This document shows, in pieces, positions 25,417 through 32,701 of a stretch of 33,613 nucleotides of DNA. The notes under the pieces are model-generated. The model had not been told where the DNA came from. It made no database searches and saw only the letters and a list, made by a program, of their open reading frames with translations. A program made the position numbers and the translations under genes. Source of the DNA: Rhodospirillales bacterium (GTDB lineage Bacteria > Pseudomonadota > Alphaproteobacteria > Reyranellales > Reyranellaceae); contig CANIEC010000040.1 in the NCBI GenBank assembly GCA_947466085.1, positions 1 through 33,613 of the forward strand, given 5' to 3'. Positions within the stretch are counted from its first letter, which is position 1. Every line of letters begins with the position of its first letter.

Positions 25417-25797
25417 ATGCCCATCGAGTACACGATCGATCACGAAAAGCGCTTCGTCCACGCCCGTGTCCTGGGTGTCATTGTCCTAAAGGACATAGAG
25501 GACTTCGCCGACGCGGTCGTCGCACAGGACGCCCTCACCTATCGCAAGCTGTTCGACGCCAGCAAGGGCGATGGGACCTACGACGAGCAGGACGTCATGA
25601 CACTCGCGGCCCGCGCGGCGGCCTATGCAAGCCTCGCCAAGCGTGGGCCACTCGCACTGATCCCCAGGCCCGGCCATAACGCCGACCTCGCCCGGCGATA
25701 CGTTAATCTCGGCAAGTTCACCGGCCAGGCACAGATTTTCGACTCGGCCGAGGACGGCCTGAAATGGCTGCAGGCCCAGCCCGAAAGCGAACGCTGA
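25417..25797 (+). CDS. Hypothetical SpoIIAA/STAS-like protein
   Basis: The product has 126 residues and no signal or membrane segment. The beginning IEYTIDHEKRFVHARVLGVI and the alternating beta/alpha pattern with YRKLFDASKGDG resemble SpoIIAA-like (STAS-fold) proteins of alphaproteobacteria, but I cannot assign a function. The ATG follows TAAAGTCTGCCC, with no strong ribosome binding site. It is divergent from the frameshifted binding protein across 110 bp and convergent with the DUF934 gene; the two stop codons abut in TGATCA. Confidence 0.72.
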   Translation: MPIEYTIDHEKRFVHARVLGVIVLKDIEDFADAVVAQDALTYRKLFDASKGDGTYDEQDVMTLAARAAAYASLAKRGPLALIPRPGHNADLARRYVNLGKFTGQAQIFDSAEDGLKWLQAQPESER

Positions 25798-26241
25798 TCA
25801 CGACGCCGCTACGGTGCCCTGCGCGAGCCGGCGCAGCGAGGCCGGCACCTGATCGTCCTCGGCCGGTTGATAGACGACGCTGAACAGGGTGCGCGCCCTG
25901 GCGAGCGCCTCACCGAAGCCCTGCTGCTCGCTCTCGAAGGAATCGAACCCGCAGCGCAGCATGAATGCCACTTGGTCCTGTAGCACGCCGCCGGTGGCGC
26001 GCAGCTCGCCGCGATAGCTCATGCGGCCGCGCAGCAGGCGGGCCTGGCTGTAGGCGCGACCGTCGCTGAACTTCGGGAATTCGAGCACGATCAGGCGCAG
26101 GCGTCCGAGATGTGGCGCGAGGTCCTCGACCGGATCGGTGTTGGCCAGCGACACCGCCGGCCATTCGGGCCGCGCCTGCCACTGGGCGAAGGGCAGAGCG
26201 ACGTAGGATGCGGGCAGTCCCGCTTCGCTAAACAGCGGCAT
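25798..26241 (-). CDS. DUF934 domain-containing protein
   Basis: The 147-residue product matches the DUF934 family, which is almost always encoded next to sulfite reductase and PAPS reductase genes. The signature is LIVLEFPKFSDGRAYSQARLLR near the middle, then YRGELRATGGVLQDQV and FMLRCGFDSFE. The biochemical role is unsettled; a part in sulfur assimilation is inferred from genome context. The ATG at 26241 lies inside the end of cysI (14-nt overlap), which indicates coupling. It is the last gene of the operon; no cysH follows. Confidence 0.85.
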   Translation of the reverse strand: MPLFSEAGLPASYVALPFAQWQARPEWPAVSLANTDPVEDLAPHLGRLRLIVLEFPKFSDGRAYSQARLLRGRMSYRGELRATGGVLQDQVAFMLRCGFDSFESEQQGFGEALARARTLFSVVYQPAEDDQVPASLRRLAQGTVAAS

Positions 26242-27901
26242 AGACTCTCTCCTTGAAGGGTTGGGCGCCAATGCGGCGGTAGGTATCGACGAAGCGCTCC
26301 CCGTCTCGGCGCGCATCTAGATAAGTCGTCACGATCGCATCGACCGCCTCGACCACCTTGTCCGCCGTCACGGCGGGCCCGAGGATCGAGCCGATCGCCG
26401 TCCTGCCGAAATCGACGTCGCCGCCCAAGCTGATCTGGTAGAGTTCGACGCCGTTCTTATCGACACCGAGAATGCCGATATGGCCGACATGGTGATGGCC
26501 GCAGGCGTTGATGCAGCCCGAGATCTTGATCTTGAGGTCGCCGATATCGTGCTGCCGCGCGATGCTCGCGAAGTGGTTGGAGATGCGCTGCGCCACCGGG
26601 ATCGAACGGGCATTGGCCAGCGCGCAATAGTCGAGTCCCGGGCAGGCGATGATGTCGGTGATCTTCCCGACATTGGCTTCGGCGAAACCCAGCGCCGCCA
26701 GCGACCGGTAGACCTGCGGGAGGTCCTCGACGGCGACATGCGGGAAGATCAGGTTCTGCTCGTGGCTGACCCGCAGCTCGGCCTGGCTGTAGGCCTCGGC
26801 GATGTCCGCCACGCCGTCCATCTGTGCGGCGCTCGCATCGCCCGGCGGCGCGCCCGCGGGCTTCAGCGAAGCCGTCACGATCGCATAGCCGGGCACGCGG
26901 TGCGGCGCGACGTTGGACTTGAGCCAGAGCGCGAAGTCCGGATCGTCGAGGCGTTGTGCCACTACCCGGCCTGAAACGGCCGGTCGCGGCGACAAGACCG
27001 GCGGCGCGAACTGGCGGGCGATCGCCTCGATGGTCGCGGCGGGCAGCTTGAGCGCGCCGTCGCGGGTCGCGGCATACTCGGCCTCGACCTCCTCGCGCAT
27101 CTTCTCGACGCCAACCTCGTGCACCAGGATCTTGATGCGGGCCTTGTAGAGATTGTCGCGGCGGCCGTAGCGATTGTAGACGCGCAAGGTCGCTTCGAGA
27201 TAGGCGAGCAGCTCATCCTTCGGCAGGAACTCACGCAGCGTCTTGCCGATCATCGGCGTGCGGCCGAGGCCACCGCCCACGATCACCTCGAAGCCGACCT
27301 CGCCCTGCCCGTTTCGCCACAGGCGCAAGCCGATATCGTGTACCCGCACGGCGACGCGATCGTTAGGAGAGCCCGTGATGGCGATCTTGAACTTGCGCGG
27401 CAGGAAGGTGAACTCGGGGTGCAAGGTCGACCACTGGCGCACGATCTCGGCCCAGATGCGCGGATCCTCGATCTCGTCGATCGCCGCGCCGGCATAGTGG
27501 TCGGCCGTCACGTTGCGGATGCAGTTGCCCGACGTCTGCATCGCGTGCATGTCGACCTCGGCCAGCGCCGCAAGCGCGTCCGGCGCATCCTCCAGCTTGA
27601 TCCAGTTGAGCTGCAGATTCTGGCGCGTCGTGAAGTGGCCGTAGCCGCGGTCGTACTTGCGAGAGATGTCGGCCAGCTTGCGCAGCTGGCGCGACGACAA
27701 CGTGCCGTAGGGAATGGCGATGCGCAGCATGTAGGCGTGGAGCTGCAGGTAGAGGCCGTTGTGCAGGCGCAGAGGCTTGAACTGCTCCTCGGTCAGCTCG
27801 CCGGCCAGCCGGCGGCGCACCTGGTCGCGGAACTGGTCGACCCGCTCGGAGACAAGAGTTCGGTCGTAACCGTCATACCTGTAGAAGTGGGTGTCAGGCA
27901 T
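26228..27901 (-). CDS. cysI: Sulfite reductase hemoprotein (nitrite/sulfite reductase family)
   Basis: The enzyme performs the six-electron reduction of sulfite to sulfide at a coupled siroheme and [4Fe-4S] centre. The 557-residue product has two ferredoxin-like/siroheme half domains. The siroheme-binding segment TSGNCIRNVTADHYAG is near residue 125. The cluster ligands appear as CPGLDYC and CINACGHHHVGHIG (C-x5-C and C-x3-C). Nitrite reductase is the alternative reading, but the adjacent cysG and DUF934 favour sulfite. No flavoprotein (cysJ) gene is nearby, so a ferredoxin-type electron donor is likely. The ATG at 27901 overlaps the DUF2849 stop by 8 bp. Confidence 0.92.
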   Translation of the reverse strand: MPDTHFYRYDGYDRTLVSERVDQFRDQVRRRLAGELTEEQFKPLRLHNGLYLQLHAYMLRIAIPYGTLSSRQLRKLADISRKYDRGYGHFTTRQNLQLNWIKLEDAPDALAALAEVDMHAMQTSGNCIRNVTADHYAGAAIDEIEDPRIWAEIVRQWSTLHPEFTFLPRKFKIAITGSPNDRVAVRVHDIGLRLWRNGQGEVGFEVIVGGGLGRTPMIGKTLREFLPKDELLAYLEATLRVYNRYGRRDNLYKARIKILVHEVGVEKMREEVEAEYAATRDGALKLPAATIEAIARQFAPPVLSPRPAVSGRVVAQRLDDPDFALWLKSNVAPHRVPGYAIVTASLKPAGAPPGDASAAQMDGVADIAEAYSQAELRVSHEQNLIFPHVAVEDLPQVYRSLAALGFAEANVGKITDIIACPGLDYCALANARSIPVAQRISNHFASIARQHDIGDLKIKISGCINACGHHHVGHIGILGVDKNGVELYQISLGGDVDFGRTAIGSILGPAVTADKVVEAVDAIVTTYLDARRDGERFVDTYRRIGAQPFKERVYAAV

Positions 27902-28208
27902 AACGCACCGCATCGGCCGCGATGGCATCGAAGGTGAGGCCCGACGCGCGGATCTTTTCTCGGAGCGACAGCGGTTCGATCGTGCCGTCCTCGTCCTCCG
28001 CCACCGCCACCAGGAACGGATCGACCACGCTGAAGGCCTCGACGCGGGCGCGTTCCAGCAGGAACTCGGCGCCACGCTTGTCGCGCGCGACCGCCGCATG
28101 CTCCAGGCGGTCGGTCCATTGCCCCGCCTCGTCGAGCCAGACGACCATTCCGTCGACCAGCCGGTTCGCGGATGCGACTTGAAGGTCGCCGCTGAGATTC
28201 TTGGCCAT
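27894..28208 (-). CDS. DUF2849 domain-containing protein
   Basis: The 104-residue product matches DUF2849, a small family that in alphaproteobacteria lies between cysG and the sulfite reductase gene. It starts MAKNLSGDLQVASANRLVDG and continues MVVWLDEAGQWTDRLEHAAV. No motif indicates catalysis. The ATG shares one base with the cysG stop (TGATG), and the stop overlaps cysI, so it sits tightly coupled in the operon. A role in siroheme-dependent sulfite reduction is inferred from position only. Confidence 0.85.
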   Translation of the reverse strand: MAKNLSGDLQVASANRLVDGMVVWLDEAGQWTDRLEHAAVARDKRGAEFLLERARVEAFSVVDPFLVAVAEDEDGTIEPLSLREKIRASGLTFDAIAADAVRYA

Positions 28209-29557
28209 CAGGACACCTTCGAGAGCACGGGGTTTGCGGAGACGGCGGCATAGGCCGCGACGTCGCCCACGATGATGAGGCTGGGACCGGCCACACCGCT
28301 TTGAGCATGGGCGGCGGCGAGCCGCGCAAGATCGCCGAGCCGGCCGGTCGAGACCCGCTGGTCGGGCCGAGTACCGTTCTCGACGATGGCGACCGGCGTG
28401 GACGGCGCGGCGCCGGCGGCCAGCAGCCGGTCGCGCACGGCCGGTGCTTCCGTGGCGCCCATGTAAATGGCGAGCGTGTGGCCTTCGGCGGCGAGCGATG
28501 CCCACGCGGGCGGCTTGCCATCCTTGGCGCTGTGCCCGCTCACGAAGGTCAAGGCCGAGGCGTGATGCCGATGCGTGAGGGGAATGCCGGCCGAGGCCGC
28601 GCACCCCAGCGCGGCGGTGATGCCGGGCACGATCGTATAGGCGAGGCCCGCGGCGCGAAGCGCGTCGACTTCCTCGCCGCCGCGGCCGAACACAAACGGG
28701 TCACCCGCCTTGAGGCGCACCACGGTCTGGCCGGACCGCACCCGGCGGACCAGCTCGGCATCGATGTCGGCCTGTGCCCAGCTCGGACGGCCCTTGCGCT
28801 TGCCCACCGGGACGATCTCGGCGTCACGCCTTGCCCGCGCCAGCACGGTCTGCGGCACGAGATCGTCGTGCAGGACGGCGTCGGCTTCCTGAAGGAGCTG
28901 CGCCGCTCTCAGGGTCAACAGATCGGGGTCGCCCGGCCCCGCCCCCACGATGTGAGCGATGCCGGCGGGCGTCATCTTGCGACGCGCCGCATCGAGTTCG
29001 CCCAGCGCCACGCGGCGCGCACCGGCCGCGTCGCCGGCGAGCACCAGACGTGCTGCCGGTCCCTCGACCAGGCGGCGGAAAAAGCCGCGGCGGCGGGCGG
29101 GGTCGGCGATCAGCGCATTGACCTGCGCCCGGAACGTCGTGAGGAGGCGCGCCAGCTCGCCCAGCCGCTCGGGCAAAGCCGCCTCGATCCGGCCACGCAA
29201 TACCGCCGCCAGGGTGGGCGAAGCGCCGCCGGTCGAGATCGCCACGACCACGCCGTCGCGATCGACGATGGCCGGCATGATGAAGTCGCAGAGGGCAGGC
29301 CGGTCGACCACGTTGACCGGCACTCCAGCAGCCTTTGCCAGGCGATGAGCTGTGGCATCGCTGGCTTCATTGTCCGTGGCGACAAAGACAGCCACGGAAC
29401 CGCGCAGCTCCTGCGCCGTGGCGGAACCCGCCTCGAGCCTGTGGACGTCGGCGCCGGCGGAGCGCGCGAGATTCGCGCGCAGATCCGCCTTCGGTCCCTC
29501 GCCCACCACCGCAACCCTGCGGCCGGTGAGATCGAAGAAGAGCGGCAGGTGCTTCAC
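28208..29557 (-). CDS. cysG: Siroheme synthase CysG
   Basis: CysG makes siroheme from uroporphyrinogen III and so provides the cofactor for the sulfite reductase encoded downstream. The 449-residue product has an N-terminal dehydrogenase/ferrochelatase part with NAD-binding sequence VAVVGEGPKADLRANLARS (residues 15-33) and STGGASPTLA near 108, and a C-terminal methyltransferase part with VGAGPGDPDLLT (204-215), VRLKAGDPFVFGRGGEE and PGITAALGCAASAGIPLTHR. The start is GTG at 29557, giving MKHLPLFFDL, the usual beginning. That GTG overlaps the stop of an upstream 35-codon frame (GTGA). The longer open frame starting at 29665 is not supported. Confidence 0.93.
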   Translation of the reverse strand: MKHLPLFFDLTGRRVAVVGEGPKADLRANLARSAGADVHRLEAGSATAQELRGSVAVFVATDNEASDATAHRLAKAAGVPVNVVDRPALCDFIMPAIVDRDGVVVAISTGGASPTLAAVLRGRIEAALPERLGELARLLTTFRAQVNALIADPARRRGFFRRLVEGPAARLVLAGDAAGARRVALGELDAARRKMTPAGIAHIVGAGPGDPDLLTLRAAQLLQEADAVLHDDLVPQTVLARARRDAEIVPVGKRKGRPSWAQADIDAELVRRVRSGQTVVRLKAGDPFVFGRGGEEVDALRAAGLAYTIVPGITAALGCAASAGIPLTHRHHASALTFVSGHSAKDGKPPAWASLAAEGHTLAIYMGATEAPAVRDRLLAAGAAPSTPVAIVENGTRPDQRVSTGRLGDLARLAAAHAQSGVAGPSLIIVGDVAAYAAVSANPVLSKVS

Positions 29558-29661
29558 GACACGGCCATGCGCAGGACGACGCTGAGGGCAAGCATGCCTG
29601 CAGCCTGCGAGACCGACAGGACCCACAAAGCAGCCTCGGAACGGGGAATGAACTTGGACAT
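29554..29661 (-). CDS. Small hydrophobic peptide upstream of cysG (35 aa)
   Basis: An ATG at 29661 opens a frame of 35 codons that ends in TGA at 29556-29554, overlapping the GTG of cysG by 4 bp. AAGGCGGTAA about 6-15 bp before the ATG is a fair ribosome binding site. The peptide begins MSKFIPRSEAALWVLSVSQA and ends AGMLALSVVLRMAVS; after a short basic N terminus it is a single hydrophobic helix, as in tiny inner-membrane proteins. I do not recognise a family. It could be a real membrane peptide or a leader whose translation couples to cysG. The 4-bp overlap is the same coupling style used between the other genes of this operon. Confidence 0.55.
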   Translation of the reverse strand: MSKFIPRSEAALWVLSVSQAAGMLALSVVLRMAVS

Positions 29662-29782
29662 GCACTTACCGCCTTTGATCTGGCGATATCTCGCACATTA
29701 GCCATGAGTTGAGTTTCCGAAGGTTCACCGGAAGGGAGCATTTCCTGCCGTTCAAGGTCCGGAGAAGGAAATTTTTATCGCC

Positions 29783-29810
29783 CTTGAAGCGGCCCTTTCC
29801 GCCCCCAAAT
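29783..29810 (+). promoter_or_regulatory. Sigma-32 (RpoH) heat-shock promoter for hsp20
   Basis: CTTGAA at 29783-29788 and CCCCAAAT at 29803-29810, with a 14-bp spacer, match the RpoH consensus (CTTGAA and CCCCATnT). The predicted transcript start near 29817 leaves a 5' untranslated region of about 60 nt before the hsp20 ATG. The 214-bp gap from 29662 to 29875 must also hold the promoter of the divergent cysG operon, which I cannot place. Confidence 0.75.
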
Positions 29811-29816
29811 CCTGAT

Positions 29817-29870
29817 CGTTCGCCGCGCCCATCCGGGGCGGGAACGTCCAACATCGCTCAAGAGAGGATG
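29817..29870 (+). promoter_or_regulatory. ROSE-like RNA thermometer in the hsp20 5' UTR
   Basis: Two hairpins fill the leader. The first has CGTTC/GAACG (29817-29821 with 29842-29846) and an inner CGCCC/GGGCG stem (29826-29830 with 29836-29840). The second pairs CATC (29852-29855) and CTC (29857-29859) with GAGGATG (29864-29870) around the loop AAGA, leaving G29856 bulged. The arm contains TCGCT opposite the Shine-Dalgarno AGGA (29865-29868), which is the conserved U-Y-G-C-U plus bulged-G signature of ROSE elements. Melting on heating would free the ribosome binding site 7 nt before the ATG. Confidence 0.7.
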
Positions 29871-29875
29871 ATCTA

Positions 29876-30328
29876 ATGCGTACTGTCGACTATTCCCCGT
29901 TCTATCGTGCCACCGTCGGCTTCGACCGTGTCTTCGACTTGCTCGACTCGGTGTCCAGCCAGTCGGCCACCAACGGCTACCCCCCGTACAATATCGAGAA
30001 GGCCGGCGACAACGCCTACCGGATCGTGATGGCGGTCGCGGGCTTTGCCGAGGCCGAGCTGAACGTGACCCAGAAGGAGAACGAGCTCCTGGTCACCGGT
30101 CAGGCCGCGCCCACCGACGGCCAGGACGAGAAACAGTATCTCTATCGTGGCATCGCCGGCCGCAACTTCGAGCGCCGCTTCCAGCTCGCGGACCATGTGA
30201 AGGTCACGGGCGCGAAGCTCGCCAACGGCCTGCTCACGATCGAGCTGCAGCGGGAGATCCCGGAGGAGAAGAAGCCCCGCGCGATCCCCGTCCAGGCCGG
30301 CAGCAGCCCGGCGGCCCTCACCCACTAA
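29876..30328 (+). CDS. Small heat shock protein Hsp20 (IbpA/HspH type)
   Basis: This is an ATP-independent holdase chaperone that binds unfolding proteins in large oligomers. The 150-residue product has the class A start MRTVDYSPFYRATVGFDRVF, then an alpha-crystallin domain from about residue 36 (PPYNIEKAGDNAYRIVMAVA) to about 130 with KQYLYRGIAGRNFERRFQLA and ANGLLTIELQREIPEE, and a short C-terminal tail with the I-x-V oligomerisation motif in RAIPVQ. A heat-shock promoter and a ROSE-like thermometer precede it, so both transcription and translation appear heat-controlled. It is monocistronic with a terminator behind it. Confidence 0.95.
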   Translation: MRTVDYSPFYRATVGFDRVFDLLDSVSSQSATNGYPPYNIEKAGDNAYRIVMAVAGFAEAELNVTQKENELLVTGQAAPTDGQDEKQYLYRGIAGRNFERRFQLADHVKVTGAKLANGLLTIELQREIPEEKKPRAIPVQAGSSPAALTH

Positions 30329-30353
30329 GCAGGCAGCTGCCTGTTGTATCGGA

Positions 30354-30383
30354 AAGGGCGTCGCGGGAAACCGCGGCGCCCTT
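30354..30383. terminator. Strong hairpin between hsp20 and FAH gene, bidirectional terminator
   Basis: AAGGGCG (30354-30360) pairs with CGCCCTT (30377-30383), a T-G wobble continues it, and CGCGG (30362-30366) pairs with CCGCG (30371-30375), closed by a GAAA tetraloop. The 13-bp stem lies between convergent genes. T-rich flanks are short on both sides. A separate 14-bp palindrome, CAGGCAGCTGCCTG (30330-30343), starts 2 bp after the hsp20 stop. Confidence 0.72.
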
Positions 30384-30426
30384 ACTTGGTCTGCGAGGCG
30401 GACTAACGGCCTGCCACGAGTCGCCT

Positions 30427-31356
30427 CTACTTGGCGTACTTGCCAGTGAGCTGCGGCGTGTGCGGGCCCTCGCCGCCCTTCTCCTTGTGCTCGAGGCGCG
30501 TGGTGCGGGCCCAGGTGCGCTTCAGCTCGTCCTTCACGTTGAACTTCAGCGTACCGATCTTCTCGACCGTCAGCTCGATCTTGTCGCCGTCCATGAAGGA
30601 ATGGAGACCGCGATGATTGGTGCCGGTGGCGACGATGTCGCCGGGCTCGAGCGTGTGGATGGAGCTCACCCATTCGATGATGCGCGGGATGTGGTGCGCC
30701 ATGTCGGAGGTATTGAACTTCTGCATCACGGTACCGTTGTTGGTCAGCGTGATGCCGAGGTTCTGCGGATCGGCGATCTCGTCGGCGGTCACGATGCACG
30801 GGCCTATCGGCGCAAAGGTGTCGCGCGACTTCATCTGGAAGAAGACGTTGCCTGGCGGCGGCAGGCCGCGGGCCGAGCCGTCGATGAAGCAGGTGTACCC
30901 GAAGATGTGAGCGAAGGCGTCGGCCGGCGCGACGCGCGTCGCGCGCTTGCCGATGACCAGCGCCATCTCAGCCTCGCCCTCGAAGATCGTGGCCGGCGCG
31001 TCGGGCAGCACCATCGTGTCGCCGTCGCCGATCACCGCGGTCGCCGCCTTGTGGAAGGCGTTGATCGCCGGCTTCTCCGGCAGCGTGCCGTCTTCCATGT
31101 AGTTCACCGCCATGCAGACGATGTTGCCGGGCTTCGGCACCGGCGGACGCAGCCTCACGCCCGACACGGGCACGCCCTTGCCGTCGGCGGCGGCCTTCTC
31201 GACCTTGGTCTTGTAGGTGTCCCACTTGGCGATGAGGCCGATCATCAGGTCACGCGAATCGAGATGCGGGATGTCCTTCACGGCATCCGTCACGTCGACA
31301 ACCTGGTCGCCCTTGATGACACCCAGCCGGTAGTCATTGAAATAGCAAAGCTTCAC
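30427..31356 (-). CDS. Fumarylacetoacetate hydrolase family protein (1)
   Basis: The product belongs to the FAH superfamily, metal-dependent C-C hydrolases, hydratases or isomerases that act late in aromatic catabolism. The start is GTG at 31356, giving MKLCYFNDYRLGVIKGDQVV and 309 residues. The metal-binding region shows IFEGEAEMALVIGKR, the segment FAHIFGYTCFIDGSARGL, and GDIVATGTNHRGLHSFMDGD near the C terminus. The stop of the upstream decarboxylase-like gene overlaps the GTG (GTGA), so the two form a pair. The exact substrate is not readable. Confidence 0.88.
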   Translation of the reverse strand: MKLCYFNDYRLGVIKGDQVVDVTDAVKDIPHLDSRDLMIGLIAKWDTYKTKVEKAAADGKGVPVSGVRLRPPVPKPGNIVCMAVNYMEDGTLPEKPAINAFHKAATAVIGDGDTMVLPDAPATIFEGEAEMALVIGKRATRVAPADAFAHIFGYTCFIDGSARGLPPPGNVFFQMKSRDTFAPIGPCIVTADEIADPQNLGITLTNNGTVMQKFNTSDMAHHIPRIIEWVSSIHTLEPGDIVATGTNHRGLHSFMDGDKIELTVEKIGTLKFNVKDELKRTWARTTRLEHKEKGGEGPHTPQLTGKYAK

Positions 31357-31685
31357 TTCTTCTCTCCCTCTTCGAGCACTTTCCTGGCGACGTTGGCGGC
31401 CGACATCGCGGTCGGCCAGCCGGAATAGAATGCGAGATGCGTGATGAGCTCGATCAGCTCGTCCTTCGTAACACCATTGTTGATGGCACGGGCGAAGTGA
31501 CCTGTCTGCTGCTCCGTGCGATTCATCGCGACCAACGCTGCACACGTGATGAGACTGCGGTCACGCTTCGACAGCCCCGCCCGCTCCCAGACGTCGCCGA
31601 ACAGGACATCGTCGGTCAGTTCGATCAACTTGGGAGCGAAGGAACGGAGTGCATCGCGCGGACTGGGAGCCGGCGGGCTGGACAT
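31353..31685 (-). CDS. Carboxymuconolactone decarboxylase family protein
   Basis: The 110-residue product matches the CMD family (PF02627): DDVLFGDVWERAGLSKRDRS, LITCAALVAMNRTEQQTGHF and ELIELITHLAFYSGWPTAMS are characteristic of 4-carboxymuconolactone decarboxylase-like proteins. It lacks the CxxC of AhpD peroxidases, so a decarboxylase-like role is more likely than peroxidase activity. The ATG at 31685 has AAGGAGAG about 7 bp upstream. It is cotranscribed with the FAH gene and divergent from the dioxygenase gene across 63 bp. Confidence 0.88.
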   Translation of the reverse strand: MSSPPAPSPRDALRSFAPKLIELTDDVLFGDVWERAGLSKRDRSLITCAALVAMNRTEQQTGHFARAINNGVTKDELIELITHLAFYSGWPTAMSAANVARKVLEEGEKK

Positions 31686-31724
31686 GGAATCTCTCCTTTT
31701 CAGCATGGGAAGACGGGGCTAGCG

Positions 31725-31745
31725 TTCCTCCAAAGAACGGAGGAA
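31725..31745 (+). promoter_or_regulatory. Hairpin that covers the ribosome binding site of the dioxygenase gene
   Basis: TTCCTCC (31725-31731) pairs perfectly with GGAGGAA (31739-31745) over a 7-nt loop. The right arm is the complete Shine-Dalgarno sequence of the gene starting at 31749. If the transcript begins before 31725, ribosome access would require opening the stem. Confidence 0.5.
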
Positions 31746-31748
31746 ACA

Positions 31749-32696
31749 ATGGCCGTAATCAAGGCTGCGGAATTTGCCTGGCCCCGGATGGAGGCGCCCG
31801 ACCTCGACCAGATGGAGGAGTTCCTTACCCATTTCGGCCTCGTCCGCGCCGAGCGTACTCCCACGGCGCTCTACATGCGCGGCACCGACGATCACCCTCA
31901 CCTGCATGTCACGCACAAGGGTGGAACGAAGTTCATCGGCTTCGCCTACCACGCCGCCGACGAGGATGACCTGAAGCGCCTCGCCAGGCTGCCCGGCGCC
32001 TCGGGAATCGAGACGCTGGACGAGCCGGGCGGAGGCAAGCGCGTGCGCCTGACCGAGCCCAACGGCTACCAGATCGAAGTCGTGTCGGGACAGCAGCGCG
32101 TCGAGCCGATCAAGGTCGCGCGCGACGAGCACAACACCGCCCGCGAGCCCGGCCGCCGCGTCGGACGGGTGATGCGGCTCGGCAAGTCGCCCACATCGAT
32201 CCAGCGCATCGGCCATGGGGTGCTTTCGTCGCCCCGGGTCACGGAGACCGTGGCCTGGTTTCGCGATACGCTGGGCATGATCCGCTCCGACGACGTCTAT
32301 GTCGGCGAAAAGGACAACATCATCGGTTCGTTCAATCGCCTCGATCGCGGCGACGCCTATGTCGATCACCATGTCTTCTTCTGCAACCACAACCCGAAGG
32401 CCGGCCTGAACCACGTCTCCTACGAGGTGCAGGACATCGACTGCGTCTTCCAGGATCACGAGTACATAAAGCGGCTGGGCAAGTACGACCATATGTGGGG
32501 CATCGGCCGCCACCTTCTGGGCAGCCAGGTCTACGACTACTGGTGCGATCCCTGGGGCCGCGTGCATGAGCGCTGGGCCGACACCGACCGGCTGAACGCG
32601 GCCAATGGCGGCAATCTCGTCAGCGCCGAGGAAGGCTTCCAGTCGCAATGGGGCGACCGGCCGCCGGACCGTTTCCTGGGTCACGCCAGCCCCTAG
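31749..32696 (+). CDS. VOC-family two-domain extradiol-type dioxygenase
   Basis: The product resembles 2,3-dihydroxybiphenyl/catechol 2,3-dioxygenases, which open a catechol ring next to the hydroxyls with Fe(II). The 315-residue protein has two vicinal-oxygen-chelate domains. The C-terminal domain carries the full metal triad at the expected spacing: His156 (RIGHGVL), His222 (LNHVSYEV) and Glu274 (GRVHERW). The N-terminal domain is degenerate, as in the family. The ATG at 31749 has GGAGGA just upstream; the longer open frame is antisense to the divergent gene. It is flanked by FAH and decarboxylase-like genes, which supports aromatic catabolism, but the substrate is unknown. Confidence 0.88.
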   Translation: MAVIKAAEFAWPRMEAPDLDQMEEFLTHFGLVRAERTPTALYMRGTDDHPHLHVTHKGGTKFIGFAYHAADEDDLKRLARLPGASGIETLDEPGGGKRVRLTEPNGYQIEVVSGQQRVEPIKVARDEHNTAREPGRRVGRVMRLGKSPTSIQRIGHGVLSSPRVTETVAWFRDTLGMIRSDDVYVGEKDNIIGSFNRLDRGDAYVDHHVFFCNHNPKAGLNHVSYEVQDIDCVFQDHEYIKRLGKYDHMWGIGRHLLGSQVYDYWCDPWGRVHERWADTDRLNAANGGNLVSAEEGFQSQWGDRPPDRFLGHASP

Positions 32697-32701
32697 GGTC
32701 G

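Noticed and set aside
29715-29733. Dyad TTCCG-N9-CGGAA upstream of the cysG operon
   Set aside because: Short arms and no known match; it may be an operator, but GC-rich 5-bp arms are expected by chance.
29367-29741. Cys-rich open frame beginning MANVRDIARSKAV over the cysG start
   Set aside because: Most of it overlaps cysG and the coupled 35-codon frame in another phase, and it has no good ribosome binding site; a short cysteine leader cannot be fully excluded.
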